Positions 15,201-23,213 of a stretch of 33,693 nt of DNA are shown piece after piece. The DNA lies in the NCBI GenBank assembly GCA_947649285.1, contig CANSRB010000011.1, positions 1 through 33,693 of the forward strand. The letters run 5' to 3'. The notes beneath the pieces are model-generated. The model saw nothing but the letters and a program-made list of their open reading frames with translations. It did no database searches and was not told the origin of the DNA. Every line of letters starts with the position of its first letter. Position 1 is the first letter of the stretch. Both the position numbers and the translations under genes were made by a program. This stretch comes from an uncultured Clostridia bacterium (GTDB taxonomy: Bacteria; Bacillota; Clostridia; Oscillospirales; Ruminococcaceae).

Positions 15201-16648
15201 TTGACGGGGATAAAGCGCCGGATATCGATTTGAATTTTTCGGGGGAATATCAATCCCGGGCGCACCGCTATACCGAGGAGCTGTTCGGCAAGGATCACGT
15301 ATTTAAGGCGGGTACGGTGTCCACCGTTGCGGATAAAACGGCGTACGGTTTTGCCATGAAATATCTGGAAGAAAAAGGGATGACGGTACATAAAGCCGAA
15401 GAAAACCGTTTGGCGCTGGGCTGTGCCGGCGTAAAGCGGACAACCGGGCAGCATCCGGGCGGGATGGTCGTCGTTCCCTCTCAGTACGAGGTATATGACT
15501 TTACCCCGGTGCAGCATCCGGCGGATTCGAAGGAATCCGGGGTGATTACCACCCATTTCGACTTCCACTCCCTTCATGATACAATCCTGAAGCTGGACGA
15601 GCTGGGGCACGATGTCCCGACCTTGTATAAGCATTTGGAGGATCTTACCGGGGTTTCCATTACCGATGTTCCGGCCTTTGATGAAAAGGTGATCAGCCTG
15701 TATACTTCTACCGAGGCGTTAGGGGTGGAGCCGGAGCAGATTTACAGTGAAACCGGGACACTGGCACTTCCGGAGATGGGGACGAATTTTGTTCGCCAGA
15801 TGCTGATCGACGCCCATCCGACCAAGTTTTCCGACTTGCTTCAGATTTCGGGGCTTTCCCATGGTACCGGGGTGTGGCTTGGGAATGCACAGGACCTGAT
15901 TAAAAATGGGACCTGCAGTATTTCCGAAGTTATCGGTACACGTGACAGCATTATGACCTACCTGATGCATAAAGGCTTGGAGCCTAAGATGGCTTTCAAA
16001 ATCATGGAAATCACCCGGAAAGGCAATGCGTCCAAGCTGCTGAACGAAGAACATTTCAATGCAATGAAGGAACATGATGTCCCGCAATGGTATGTGGATT
16101 CCTGCATGAAAATTGAATATATGTTCCCAAAAGCCCATGCGGCCGCCTATGTCATCGCGGCCTGCCGGCTGGGATGGTTTAAAATTTATTATCCGCTGGC
16201 GTTTTATGCCGCGTTCTTTACGGTGCGGGGCGGTGATTTTGATGCGGACAGTGCTGTCCGAGGGCTGGATGTGCTCCGTATGCGGATGGAAGGGCTGCGT
16301 TCCAAAGGAAACGAACGGACTGTAAAGGAAGAGGATACCTATACCACGCTGCAGGTTATCAATGAGATGCTTTGCCGGGGCTATCAATTCCTTCCGGTGG
16401 ACTTATACCGATCGGACGCGCTGGCGTACACCATTGAGGATGGAAAAATCCGTCTGCCTTTCACGGCGCTGAAAGGGGTTGGAGAAGCGGCGGCCCGGAG
16501 TCTCCAGGAAGCTTCTGCCAAAGGCCGTTATATTTCCGTGGATGAGGTGCAGACCCGTTCCGGGGTGTCGAAATCCGTCATTGAAACTTTAGACGAAGCG
16601 GGGGCGTTCGGCGATCTGCCGAAAACCAGCCAGTTGTCTTTCTTTTAG
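12275..16648 (+). CDS. polC: DNA polymerase III alpha subunit, Gram-positive PolC type
   Basis: PolC is the replicative polymerase of Firmicutes and carries its own proofreading exonuclease. The roughly 1457-residue product has, in order: an N-terminal domain and a charged linker, an OB fold (about 254-342, VVVCGEVFAKDVRYS), a PHP domain starting at RVELHLHTIMSAMD (about 349), a DnaQ-like 3'-5' exonuclease inserted in it (about 440-600, FDTETTG and HRASDDARMLAR), a zinc-type CPHC...CPEC pair (about 927-957), the catalytic DKAPDIDLNFSG (about 978-989), and the C-terminal helix-hairpin-helix and clamp-binding end QLSFF. I prefer TTG 12275, preceded by AAAGGGAAG. The ORF-track start at 12242 lies inside ispG. 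It is the last gene of the operon. Confidence 0.97.
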   Translation: MNNSFSAIFGEYVKNEVPEKIAAAEILFLDAFHESKELVITIKPAELLPKKDLAELEPLLAKALKLKKVTIDTKYLPTQFECGYLSEISAVLKRRVAMINGYFDGAACTLEDRLLIVELKHGGAELLEKCGVDRELSDYIAKEFSFTPQIRFAGVREIQEEAFAPAPVYTEDFGEPPPERELSLPGDLPAEPESPPSGESKPSGKKRRAAASKKASSRLDLSRLPFECGEGEVVIGKSIAEKPITLAEVSGESGKVVVCGEVFAKDVRYSRDNSKLILSIDFTDYTGSNTLKIIDDAKKESSYDAVQKGSVLVARGEANYDKYDREVTIRPYDIMVYKKVPTMDQAPEKRVELHLHTIMSAMDATTRVEDAVNTAFRWGHKAVAITDHGVLQAYPAAMNAVEKIRKNGGDFKVIYGVEAYFVNDRMEIVTGDQDEPLDGECIVFDTETTGLSAGIERMTEIGAVRIRGGEIVEEFNTFVNPGKPIPAKITELTGITNEMVKGAPAEEEAVRLFAEFCNGKILIAHNAPFDMAFLNAALSRAKINIQYTSLDTVPLCRKLLPELKKHKLNLVAGHLGLGDFNHHRASDDARMLARIFLKLRDQLKTEYGIENFQQINTACAGVDVKKAPTYHQIILVQNKTGLKNLYKLVSHAHLDYYFKRPRIPKSVLMQHREGLLLGSACEAGELYRAIVSGKPWGELCDLARFYDYLEIQPVENNSFMVRTGTVESEEQLRDFNRTVVNLGEKLGIPVVATCDVHFLNKSDGIFRKILLAGMKFRDFEEQPPLYFRTTEEMLEEFSYLGEEKAREIVITNPNKVADLIDGDIRPIPLGTFTPEIPGSDEDLRRITWGKAREIYGENPPELVSARLERELESIIKHGFAVLYMIAQKLVANSEENGYHVGSRGSVGSSFVATMAGISEVNPLPPHYVCPHCTYSEFITDGSVGSGYDLPAKDCPECGTLMNRDGHDIPFETFLGFDGDKAPDIDLNFSGEYQSRAHRYTEELFGKDHVFKAGTVSTVADKTAYGFAMKYLEEKGMTVHKAEENRLALGCAGVKRTTGQHPGGMVVVPSQYEVYDFTPVQHPADSKESGVITTHFDFHSLHDTILKLDELGHDVPTLYKHLEDLTGVSITDVPAFDEKVISLYTSTEALGVEPEQIYSETGTLALPEMGTNFVRQMLIDAHPTKFSDLLQISGLSHGTGVWLGNAQDLIKNGTCSISEVIGTRDSIMTYLMHKGLEPKMAFKIMEITRKGNASKLLNEEHFNAMKEHDVPQWYVDSCMKIEYMFPKAHAAAYVIAACRLGWFKIYYPLAFYAAFFTVRGGDFDADSAVRGLDVLRMRMEGLRSKGNERTVKEEDTYTTLQVINEMLCRGYQFLPVDLYRSDALAYTIEDGKIRLPFTALKGVGEAAARSLQEASAKGRYISVDEVQTRSGVSKSVIETLDEAGAFGDLPKTSQLSFF

Positions 16649-16654
16649 GAGAAT

Positions 16655-16907
16655 CCGGCTTTCAGGCGCAGACTTTCAAGCGGTCGGGACGTTCCTCCGG
16701 CTCTAACCGGGGCGGCCCGGCTTCAGGAGTGCTTCCCTTCTGTCCTCCATGCGGGGGTTTCCAAGGGGACCCAAGTTTTCTTTTCCCCCCTTTTCTTTGA
16801 TCGCTCAAAGAAAAGGGGGTGCCCGGCGCAGGGCGGCATGAGCCTCGCATTGGAATCGCGGCTCTGTTGAACATTTCAGGACACTGTTTTTTATGAGACG
16901 GGCGTAA
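16655..16907 (-). repeat. Dispersed non-coding repeat, copy B
   Basis: Read on the minus strand this copy has a palindrome (16786-16819, 15-bp perfect arms CCCCCTTTTCTTTGA with a TCGC loop), then the 30-nt motif (16685-16714, 28 of 30 identical to 470-499), then TGAAAGCCGGATT next to the polC stop codon. This is the same order as copy A. In contrast TTTTTATGAGACGGGCGTAA (16888-16907) is on the plus strand at the opposite end, so the core is inverted relative to that flank. The small ORFs here share the string EPEE with copy A ORFs only because the DNA is repeated. No gene is supported in 16649-16986. Confidence 0.7.
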
Positions 16908-16925
16908 GCTTCCTGCCGAAAAGAA

Positions 16926-16954
16926 TTGACAGTATCGATTTATTGTGTTATCAT
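16926..16954 (+). promoter_or_regulatory. Promoter of the histidine operon
   Basis: TTGACA (16926-16931), a 17-base spacer and TATCAT (16949-16954) lie immediately before hisZ, leaving a leader of only about 25 bases. The short leader leaves no room for a T-box or His attenuator. A small TTAGC-AA-GCTAA dyad at 16956-16967 could be a repressor half-site pair, but this is weak. Confidence 0.8.
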
Positions 16955-16986
16955 GTTAGCAAGCTAAAGTGACAGAGGAGGATTCC

Positions 16987-18183
16987 ATGCTCAAAAATCA
17001 GCTTATTACGCCGGAGGGCACCAAGGATGACTTGTTTGAAGAAGCGTCCGTTTGCCGCCGTATCGCACAGCGTCTTTGCGGATTATTCGAAAAGCGCGGG
17101 TTTGCTGAGGTCGTTACGCCGGGATTGGAATTTCTGGATGTGTTTTCCGTTGAGGGGCATTCCATCCCAACTGAATATATGTTCAAATTGACCGACCCTA
17201 AGGGGCGGCTTCTGGTGATCCGTCCGGACTCCACCCTGCCGATCGCAAGGCTCTGTGCAACCCGGTTAAAGGGCGAACCGCTGCCTTTGCGTCTGTATTA
17301 TAATCAGGCGGTATATTCCTCCAATCCGGCCCTGCGCGGCCGGAGCGACGAGGTTAAACAGGCAGGGGTGGAATTGATCGGGGTACAGTCTAAGCTGGCC
17401 GATTTGGAGATCCTTTCGCTGGCCTTGAAATCGTTGGAGGAATTGGGAAGTCCAAGTTTCCGGCTCGAAATCGGGCATATTGGATTTTTTAATATTCTGG
17501 CAGATTCCCTTTGTTTGGATGCGGCGGCTCGGGAGGAGCTCCGTCTGCTGATCGAAGTCAAAAACTATCCGGCTGTAGGGGACATCCTGGACCGGTTCTC
17601 CGGACGGAAAGAAGCGTTGATTCTGAAACAGCTGCCCCGGCTGTTTGGCGGGAAGGAAGTGTTCCGGCAGGCCTCCGCACTGATTGAAAACAGTGAGGCC
17701 GCCCCGATTTTGTCCTATCTCCAGCAGCTTTATGAAAACCTTCAAAAGCTTGGCCTGGGCGACCGGGTCAGCGTCGATCTTGGGATTGTCAACCGTACCG
17801 ACTATTATACCGGCGTCGTGTTTAAAGGTTACCTGGAGGGTTATGGGGAACCGATCCTTTCCGGAGGGCGGTATGACCGCCTGCTGGCTTCCTTTGGGGA
17901 AGAAGCCCCGGCGATCGGGTTTGCCGTCCATATTGATGCGGCGGCCCGGACGCTGATGCGGGAGCAGGAGGTGCGGATCTCTCCGGCAGAGCGGTTGATT
18001 TTCGCGGAGCCAGGCCGGGAAATGGAAGCCATCCATTATTTGAACGAATTGACCTCGCAGGGGATCAAGGCGGAGTTATCCCTGTTCTCCACCTGGGAGG
18101 AAAGCCGGGAATATGCGGAAAAGCGGGGGATTTCCAGGCTGGAGAAGCCGGAATTGTTCTCATCAGGAGGAAAAGTGCAATGA
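16987..18183 (+). CDS. hisZ: ATP phosphoribosyltransferase regulatory subunit
   Basis: HisZ is a catalytically dead histidyl-tRNA-synthetase paralogue that forms an octamer with short HisG and confers histidine feedback. The 398-residue protein has the class II synthetase fold with TPEGTKDDLFEEA at the start, RPDSTLPIARL (about 78-88), KQAGVELIG (about 123-131) and the C-terminal-side DYYTGVVFKGY and SGGRYDRLL motifs (about 276-304). It lacks the C-terminal anticodon-binding domain expected of true HisRS and sits directly before hisG with an ATGA overlap, which decides against hisS. The start is ATG 16987, seven bases after AGAGGAGG; the ORF-track GTG at 16969 precedes that ribosome site. Confidence 0.92.
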   Translation: MLKNQLITPEGTKDDLFEEASVCRRIAQRLCGLFEKRGFAEVVTPGLEFLDVFSVEGHSIPTEYMFKLTDPKGRLLVIRPDSTLPIARLCATRLKGEPLPLRLYYNQAVYSSNPALRGRSDEVKQAGVELIGVQSKLADLEILSLALKSLEELGSPSFRLEIGHIGFFNILADSLCLDAAAREELRLLIEVKNYPAVGDILDRFSGRKEALILKQLPRLFGGKEVFRQASALIENSEAAPILSYLQQLYENLQKLGLGDRVSVDLGIVNRTDYYTGVVFKGYLEGYGEPILSGGRYDRLLASFGEEAPAIGFAVHIDAAARTLMREQEVRISPAERLIFAEPGREMEAIHYLNELTSQGIKAELSLFSTWEESREYAEKRGISRLEKPELFSSGGKVQ

Positions 18184-18827
18184 AACCGATTCGGATCGCC
18201 CTGACAAAGGGCAGGCTGGAAAAAGATACGACCTGGCTTTTCGAGCAGATGGGGCTGGATTGCACCGAACTGCTTCAAAAGGGAAGGAAGCTGATTTTGT
18301 CCATCCCCAATGCCGGGCTGGAGGTCGTTTTGGCGAAAGCGGCGGATGTCATTACTTATATCGAAAACGGGGTCTGTGATCTGGGTGTCGTTGGAAAGGA
18401 TACCATTATGGAATATGGAGGCAGCTTTTTTGAGGTCATGGATTTGGGCTTCGGGAGATGCCGGTTCGCTTTGGCCGGGAAAAAGGGTGTCGATTTTTAT
18501 GCCGGCTACGGGGAAAAAACGATTGCAACCAAATATCCGAATGTGTCCCGTGTTTTTTTTAAAGGGAAGGGAATGGACATCCGCGTTGTTCGAATCGAGG
18601 GAAGCGTAGAGCTGGCGCCGTTGCTGGGCTTAGCGGATGGGATTGTCGATATCGTGGAAACCGGCACCACCCTTCGGGAAAATGGGTTGGAGGTCATTGA
18701 AGATGTCGCCCCGATTTCTGCCCGGGTGATTGTCAATACGGTCAGCATGAAGCTGCGGAAGGCGGAAATTGAAAGCCTGCTGCACCGGATGGAACAGGCT
18801 TTGGACCTGGAGAATAAAGGAGAGTAA
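18180..18827 (+). CDS. hisG: ATP phosphoribosyltransferase, short form catalytic subunit
   Basis: HisG joins ATP and PRPP to form phosphoribosyl-ATP, the first histidine step. At 215 residues it is the short form, which lacks the C-terminal regulatory ACT-like domain and needs HisZ. Visible motifs are RIALTKGRLEKDT (about 4-16), the GVCDLGVVGKDTIMEYG stretch (about 63-79), and the PRPP-binding DGIVDIVETGTTLRENGL (about 153-170). Its ATG overlaps the hisZ stop, consistent with equal production of the two partners. Five bases separate it from hisD. Confidence 0.97.
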   Translation: MKPIRIALTKGRLEKDTTWLFEQMGLDCTELLQKGRKLILSIPNAGLEVVLAKAADVITYIENGVCDLGVVGKDTIMEYGGSFFEVMDLGFGRCRFALAGKKGVDFYAGYGEKTIATKYPNVSRVFFKGKGMDIRVVRIEGSVELAPLLGLADGIVDIVETGTTLRENGLEVIEDVAPISARVIVNTVSMKLRKAEIESLLHRMEQALDLENKGE

Positions 18828-18832
18828 GGGAA

Positions 18833-20116
18833 ATGGTTGAAACAATTCGAGTAAATGGACAGGATGAAGTCGAGTTCCTTCAGCGGCTGAAGGCTCGCGC
18901 GGGTTCAGTGAATGAGGAAGTTACCGGGCGGGTTGCGGAAATCCTGAAGGATGTCCGCTTGAGAGGGGACGAGGCCGTACGGGAATATACGCTCCGGTTT
19001 GACGGGGGCTGCCCGGCAGCATTTGAAGTGCCGCGGGACGAAATCAACGAGGCGCTTTCCAGTGCGGAGGAGGATTTTATCAACGCTCTCCTGAGCGCAG
19101 TTGAAAATATTTCGGATTTCCATCAGCGCCAGAAACAGCAAAGCTATATCGACGCGAAGCCGAACGGCGTGTTGATGGGCCAGCGGATCCGGGGGCTTAA
19201 ACGGGTTGGCATCTATGTCCCGGGCGGGACGGCGGCCTATCCCTCTTCCGTACTGATGAACGCCATCCCGGCGAGGATCGCCGGCGTCGAGGAGATCATC
19301 ATGGTCACTCCTCCGATGAAAGACGGCCGGGCAAACCCAGATATTTTAACTGCGGCGGCGGTCTGCGGGGTAGACCGGGTGTTCCTGCTGGGCGGGGCGC
19401 AGGCGGTCGCTGCGCTGGCCTATGGTACGGAAACCGTCCCGAAGGTGGACAAGATTGTAGGCCCCGGGAATATCTATGTAGCCACCGCGAAAAAGCTGCT
19501 CTTCGGCGAAGTGGATATCGATATGATCGCTGGTCCGAGCGAGATTCTGATCGTAGCTGACGATACCGCGGATCCGGCTTTTGTGGCGGCTGATTTGATG
19601 AGCCAGGCAGAACATGACAATCTGGCTTCGGCGATTCTGGTGACGACTTCGGAGCGTTTGGCAGAAGAAACCAAAGCCGAGCTGGAAAAACAGGTCGCCT
19701 CCCTTTCCCGGGAGGAAATGATCCGGACATCTCTGAAAGATTACGGCGCGATCTTCCTGTGCGACCAGATGCCGGGTGCAATCCAGCTGGCAAATGAGCT
19801 TGCGCCGGAGCATCTGGAGATCATGGTGGAAAACCCGATGCAGTATCTGGGCCAGCTGGATAATGCCGGCTCGATCTTCATGGGCGCTTACTCTCCGGAA
19901 CCTCTGGGGGATTATTATGCCGGCCCGAACCATGTCCTGCCGACCAGCGGTACGGCGCGGTTCTTCTCCCCTCTTTCGGTAGATGCGTTTGTGAAAAAGC
20001 TGAGCTACATTTATTATACCAAAGAAGCGCTGGCTGAAGCGGAAAAGGATATTGTCTGCCTGGCGGAGAAAGAAGGGCTGACGGCGCACGCCAATTCGGT
20101 CCGGGTACGTTTTTGA
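18833..20116 (+). CDS. hisD: Histidinol dehydrogenase
   Basis: HisD oxidises L-histidinol to L-histidine in two NAD-dependent steps with a zinc ion. The 427-residue length is standard. Motifs include LKRVGIYVPGGTAAYPSSVLM (about 122-142, split here by description only), VDKIVGPGNIYVATAKK (about 204-220), and the family signature DMIAGPSEILIVAD...MSQAEHD with the catalytic Glu/His region (about 230-262). HVLPTSGTARFFSPLSV (about 366-382) supplies C-terminal ligands. The ATG follows AAAGGAGAG. It lies in normal operon order between hisG and hisC. Confidence 0.97.
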   Translation: MVETIRVNGQDEVEFLQRLKARAGSVNEEVTGRVAEILKDVRLRGDEAVREYTLRFDGGCPAAFEVPRDEINEALSSAEEDFINALLSAVENISDFHQRQKQQSYIDAKPNGVLMGQRIRGLKRVGIYVPGGTAAYPSSVLMNAIPARIAGVEEIIMVTPPMKDGRANPDILTAAAVCGVDRVFLLGGAQAVAALAYGTETVPKVDKIVGPGNIYVATAKKLLFGEVDIDMIAGPSEILIVADDTADPAFVAADLMSQAEHDNLASAILVTTSERLAEETKAELEKQVASLSREEMIRTSLKDYGAIFLCDQMPGAIQLANELAPEHLEIMVENPMQYLGQLDNAGSIFMGAYSPEPLGDYYAGPNHVLPTSGTARFFSPLSVDAFVKKLSYIYYTKEALAEAEKDIVCLAEKEGLTAHANSVRVRF

Positions 20117-20137
20117 CGGAATTCAGGAGGATTTTAT

Positions 20138-21214
20138 ATGTCTTATGAATTAAATCAGAAAATCCGGGAATTGAAGCCCTATGCACCTTTGGAGGGGGAG
20201 TATGCCGTCCGTCTGGACGCGAACGAGTCCTATCTTACTTTGCCGCCGGAGAAATTGGGGGCGGTGTTTTCCAAAGCGGTGCAGGAGCCGCTGAACCGTT
20301 ATCCCGACCCACGGGCGGAGAAGCTTTGCCGGGCTTTTGCAGGCTATTACGGCGTCCGTCCGGAGCATTGCACCGCGGGGAATGGGTCGGATGAATTGAT
20401 TGCGCTGATTGCTTCCGCTTTTTTTGTTCCAGGGGATGAGCTGATTACCCTGGAACAGGATTTCTCGATGTATCGGTTTTATGGGGAGGTCAGCGGGGTG
20501 ACGACCTCGATTTTCCCAAAGCGTCCGGATTTGACGGTCAACCTGGAAGGGCTGATCGAATATGCCAGCCGGACCGGCGCACGGGGGCTGATCTTTTCGA
20601 ACCCCTGCAATCCGACCTCCATCTGCCTGGAAAAGAAGCAGGTAATAAAATTGGTGCAGGCGCTGCCGAACTGCCTGGTTGTGGTAGACGAAGCCTATAT
20701 GGATTTTGCGGATGAAAGCGTTTTGTCAGAGATTGAACGCTATGATAATCTGATGGTGCTGAAAACCTGTTCCAAGGCTATTGGGCTGGCGGGGATCCGG
20801 CTGGGCTTTGCCGTGGCGGGAGAATTGCTTACCCGTGCTCTTCAGTCAGTGAAATCCCCTTATAACGTCAACAGCCTGACCCAGGTAATTGGCCGGGAGG
20901 TATTGTCCGACCGCGCTTTTTTGGAGGAATGTACCGAAGAGCTGATCCGTGCGCGGGATCAGCTCTATAGCCGCATCCTCTCCCTGTACGCCCGATATCA
21001 GCTGATTGACGAGGTATACCAGACGGCATCCAATTTTGTGTATTTCCGGACGCGGTATGCCAAACCCATTTTTGAGGCGCTGAAAACGCGCTCGATTGCG
21101 ATCCGGTATATGGGGGATTATCTTCGGATCTGCGCGGGCAGCAAGGATGAGATGGAGCGGCTGTTTGAGGCGCTTGAGGAAATATTTCAGGAGCTTTCCG
21201 GAATGAAAGGATGA
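20138..21214 (+). CDS. hisC: Histidinol-phosphate aminotransferase
   Basis: This PLP enzyme transfers an amino group from glutamate to imidazole-acetol phosphate. The 358-residue class I/II aminotransferase shows RLDANESYLTLPPE (about 25-38), TAGNGSDELIALI (about 78-90), FSNPCNPTS (about 153-161), VVDEAYMDFADE (about 184-195) and the PLP-lysine region LKTCSKAIGLAGIRLGF (about 212-228). The start has AGGAGG six or seven bases upstream. Its last bases overlap the hisB ATG, giving ATGA coupling. A closely related side activity on other aminotransferase substrates is possible, but the operon position fixes the histidine role. Confidence 0.94.
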   Translation: MSYELNQKIRELKPYAPLEGEYAVRLDANESYLTLPPEKLGAVFSKAVQEPLNRYPDPRAEKLCRAFAGYYGVRPEHCTAGNGSDELIALIASAFFVPGDELITLEQDFSMYRFYGEVSGVTTSIFPKRPDLTVNLEGLIEYASRTGARGLIFSNPCNPTSICLEKKQVIKLVQALPNCLVVVDEAYMDFADESVLSEIERYDNLMVLKTCSKAIGLAGIRLGFAVAGELLTRALQSVKSPYNVNSLTQVIGREVLSDRAFLEECTEELIRARDQLYSRILSLYARYQLIDEVYQTASNFVYFRTRYAKPIFEALKTRSIAIRYMGDYLRICAGSKDEMERLFEALEEIFQELSGMKG

Positions 21215-21810
21215 AGAACATGGAACGGACCCGTGTCGGGAAAGTGAGCCGGAAAACCAAGGAAACAGAGATTTCTGTCCAGGTGGGGCTGGATGGGCCT
21301 GCGGCGGCGGAAATTTCCACTGGTATCGGCTTTTTCGATCATATGCTGACGGCCTTCGCCATCCATGGCGGGCTGGATCTGCAAATAAAATGCCAAGGAG
21401 ATTTGGAGGTAGACTGCCACCATTCGATTGAAGATACTGGGATTGTGCTCGGGCAGGCGCTAGGCCAGGCGCTGGGGGATAAATCCGGGATCCTGCGTTA
21501 TGGGGAGTCCCGCATCCCGATGGATGAGGCCTTGGGGGAGTGTATCCTGGATATCAGCGGGCGGCCTTTTCTGGTGTTTCAGGCGGAATTTACTGCGGAT
21601 CAGGTTGGGGGGATGGATACCCAGATGGTGGAGGAATTTTTTCGGGCTGTGGCCTTTCAGGCTGGGCTGACCCTCCATTTGTCCGTCCCTTACGGCAGGA
21701 ACGATCACCACAAAGTGGAGGCTCTGTTCAAGGCATTTGCCCATGCTTTCAGGAAAGCGGTTGTCCGGAGCGAAGCCGGTCAGGCGCTTTCGACCAAGGG
21801 AGTGTTATAG
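21211..21810 (+). CDS. hisB: Imidazoleglycerol-phosphate dehydratase
   Basis: This enzyme dehydrates imidazoleglycerol phosphate to imidazole-acetol phosphate. The 199-residue product is the single-function form with no attached histidinol-phosphatase domain. Metal-binding histidine motifs are GFFDHMLTAFAIHGG (about 41-55), VDCHHSIEDTGIVLG (about 69-83), and NDHHKVEALFKAFAHA (about 167-182). ATG 21211 overlaps hisC; ATG 21220 (MERTRVGKV) is an alternative start with somewhat better ribosome spacing. The next gene, a C39-like protein, begins only three bases after the stop. Confidence 0.96.
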   Translation: MKNMERTRVGKVSRKTKETEISVQVGLDGPAAAEISTGIGFFDHMLTAFAIHGGLDLQIKCQGDLEVDCHHSIEDTGIVLGQALGQALGDKSGILRYGESRIPMDEALGECILDISGRPFLVFQAEFTADQVGGMDTQMVEEFFRAVAFQAGLTLHLSVPYGRNDHHKVEALFKAFAHAFRKAVVRSEAGQALSTKGVL

Positions 21811-21813
21811 GCA

Positions 21814-22563
21814 ATGGCTCGACCCGTGCGCGCGTTCCGGTGGAACGCGCTTCTCCTTATCGCGCTGCTGATTTCGTCCAATCTGCTGTTGGTGTATTCC
21901 AGGCAAGTTTCTGCTGAAACGCTGCCCAGTGCTTTGGCAGAGTGGCCGAAGGAAACCGTTTATCTGGATATCCTGCCTCTCAGCCAAAATCCGGAGCTGC
22001 CCAATGGCTGTGAAATCACTTCCCTGGCGACGGTACTGAATTATTGGGGCTACCCGGTGGATAAAGTGACCTTGTCGGATGAATTCCTGGATAAACAGGA
22101 ATTTGTGATCCGGGGCGGCGTGAAGTATGGCGGGAACCCGGAGGAGGTTTATGTGGGAAACCCCAAAAGCAAAGAGGGGTTTTACTGCTATCAGGTACCG
22201 ATTGTCCGGGCGGCCAACCGGTACCTGGAATCCGTTGGGGCAGATGAACGGGCTTACGATATCACCGGGGCGGGGCTGGAGGAGATCAAAAGCCATTTGG
22301 ACCAGGGGAGGCCGGTTATTGTCTGGTCTGTCCGGGATGGAAAGGACCGGGAACTGAAGTACAGTGATAAAAGCTGGCTTTTTTCGGAAACAGGGGAATT
22401 TTATCGGCCTTACAGCAATCTGCACTGCTTTTTGGTTCAGGGGTACGGGCCGGATAAAATTTTTTTGACAGATACACTGGAGGAAGACATCATTTCCAGA
22501 TCTTATGATTATTTTTTCCCGCCGTTTGAAAAGATGGGCTCCCGCGCGGTGGTAATTTATTGA
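21814..22563 (+). CDS. Exported C39-like cysteine peptidase family protein inside the his operon
   Basis: The 249-residue protein has a basic N-terminus and a hydrophobic stretch (about 12-28, LLLIALLISSNLLLVY) ending near VSA-ET, so it is likely secreted or membrane-anchored. The mature part resembles the peptidase C39-like (C39_2) papain-fold family: ELPNGCEITSLATVLNYWGY with candidate nucleophile Cys66, SNLHCFLVQGYG with candidate His204, and DKIFLTD with a possible third residue Asp220. No ABC transporter or propeptide target is present, so it is not a standard bacteriocin exporter peptidase. It is three bases after hisB and 16 bases before hisH, so it is co-transcribed with histidine genes although exported. 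Its substrate and link to histidine are unknown. Confidence 0.75.
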   Translation: MARPVRAFRWNALLLIALLISSNLLLVYSRQVSAETLPSALAEWPKETVYLDILPLSQNPELPNGCEITSLATVLNYWGYPVDKVTLSDEFLDKQEFVIRGGVKYGGNPEEVYVGNPKSKEGFYCYQVPIVRAANRYLESVGADERAYDITGAGLEEIKSHLDQGRPVIVWSVRDGKDRELKYSDKSWLFSETGEFYRPYSNLHCFLVQGYGPDKIFLTDTLEEDIISRSYDYFFPPFEKMGSRAVVIY

Positions 22564-22579
22564 ATGAAGGAGCGTTGCT

Positions 22580-23179
22580 ATGCTTGCGATTATTGATTAT
22601 GGGGCAGGAAATCTCTTCTCTGTCAAAAATGCATTGGAACATTTAGGGGAAGAAGGGGTCATTACCAGTGATCCTGAGGTGCTGGCCCAGGCGGACCGGC
22701 TGATCCTTCCAGGGGTTGGAGCCTTTCCGGACGCGATGCAGAAGCTGAACCAGCTGGGACTGACGGCGGTTATTCAGGAGCAGGCCAAGCGGAAGCCGCT
22801 GCTCGGGATCTGCCTGGGAATGCAGATTTTGTTTGAATCCGGCAGTGAATTTGCTGAAACCGCCGGGCTGGGGTTGATTCCCGGCCGAGTAGACCGGATC
22901 CAGACCTCATATAAAATTCCTCACATGGGATATAATGAGTTGGAATTTCAAAACCCTTCCCCTTTATTAAAGGGAATTGAAGAAAAATCCTGTGTATATT
23001 TTGTCCATTCCTTTATGGCATACACGCCGGAGGAGTATGTCACCGCCTGCTGTGACTATGGGGTGAAAGTCCCTGCCCTGGTACAGAACGCCCATGTTTT
23101 TGGCGCGCAGTTCCATCCGGAAAAGAGCGGGGAGGCTGGGCTGCGGATACTGCATAATTTTATCCGTTATTCCAATTAG
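22580..23179 (+). CDS. hisH: Imidazole glycerol phosphate synthase, glutaminase subunit
   Basis: HisH hydrolyses glutamine and channels ammonia to HisF. The 199-residue class I amidotransferase has the oxyanion region LPGVGAFPDAM (about 47-57), the nucleophile elbow LLGICLGMQILFESG with the catalytic Cys (about 74-88), and AQFHPEKSGEAGL with the catalytic His/Glu pair (about 177-189). The ATG follows GAAGGAG. hisA lies between hisH and its partner hisF, as in many bacteria. Confidence 0.97.
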   Translation: MLAIIDYGAGNLFSVKNALEHLGEEGVITSDPEVLAQADRLILPGVGAFPDAMQKLNQLGLTAVIQEQAKRKPLLGICLGMQILFESGSEFAETAGLGLIPGRVDRIQTSYKIPHMGYNELEFQNPSPLLKGIEEKSCVYFVHSFMAYTPEEYVTACCDYGVKVPALVQNAHVFGAQFHPEKSGEAGLRILHNFIRYSN

Positions 23180-23213
23180 TCCAGGATGTTGAAAAGAAAG
23201 GAAGCCGGTATTG

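Noticed and set aside
16955-16986. A histidine T-box or attenuator ahead of hisZ
   Set aside because: Only about 25 bases separate the likely transcription start from the ribosome site, too short for either device.
16987-18183. Possibility that the synthetase-like gene is hisS (histidyl-tRNA synthetase)
   Set aside because: It lacks the anticodon-binding C-terminal domain, overlaps a short-form hisG and heads the his operon, all pointing to HisZ.
19346-20089. 247-residue minus-strand ORF inside hisD
   Set aside because: It is antisense to conserved HisD motifs and Arg/His/Pro-rich in the manner of shadow frames.
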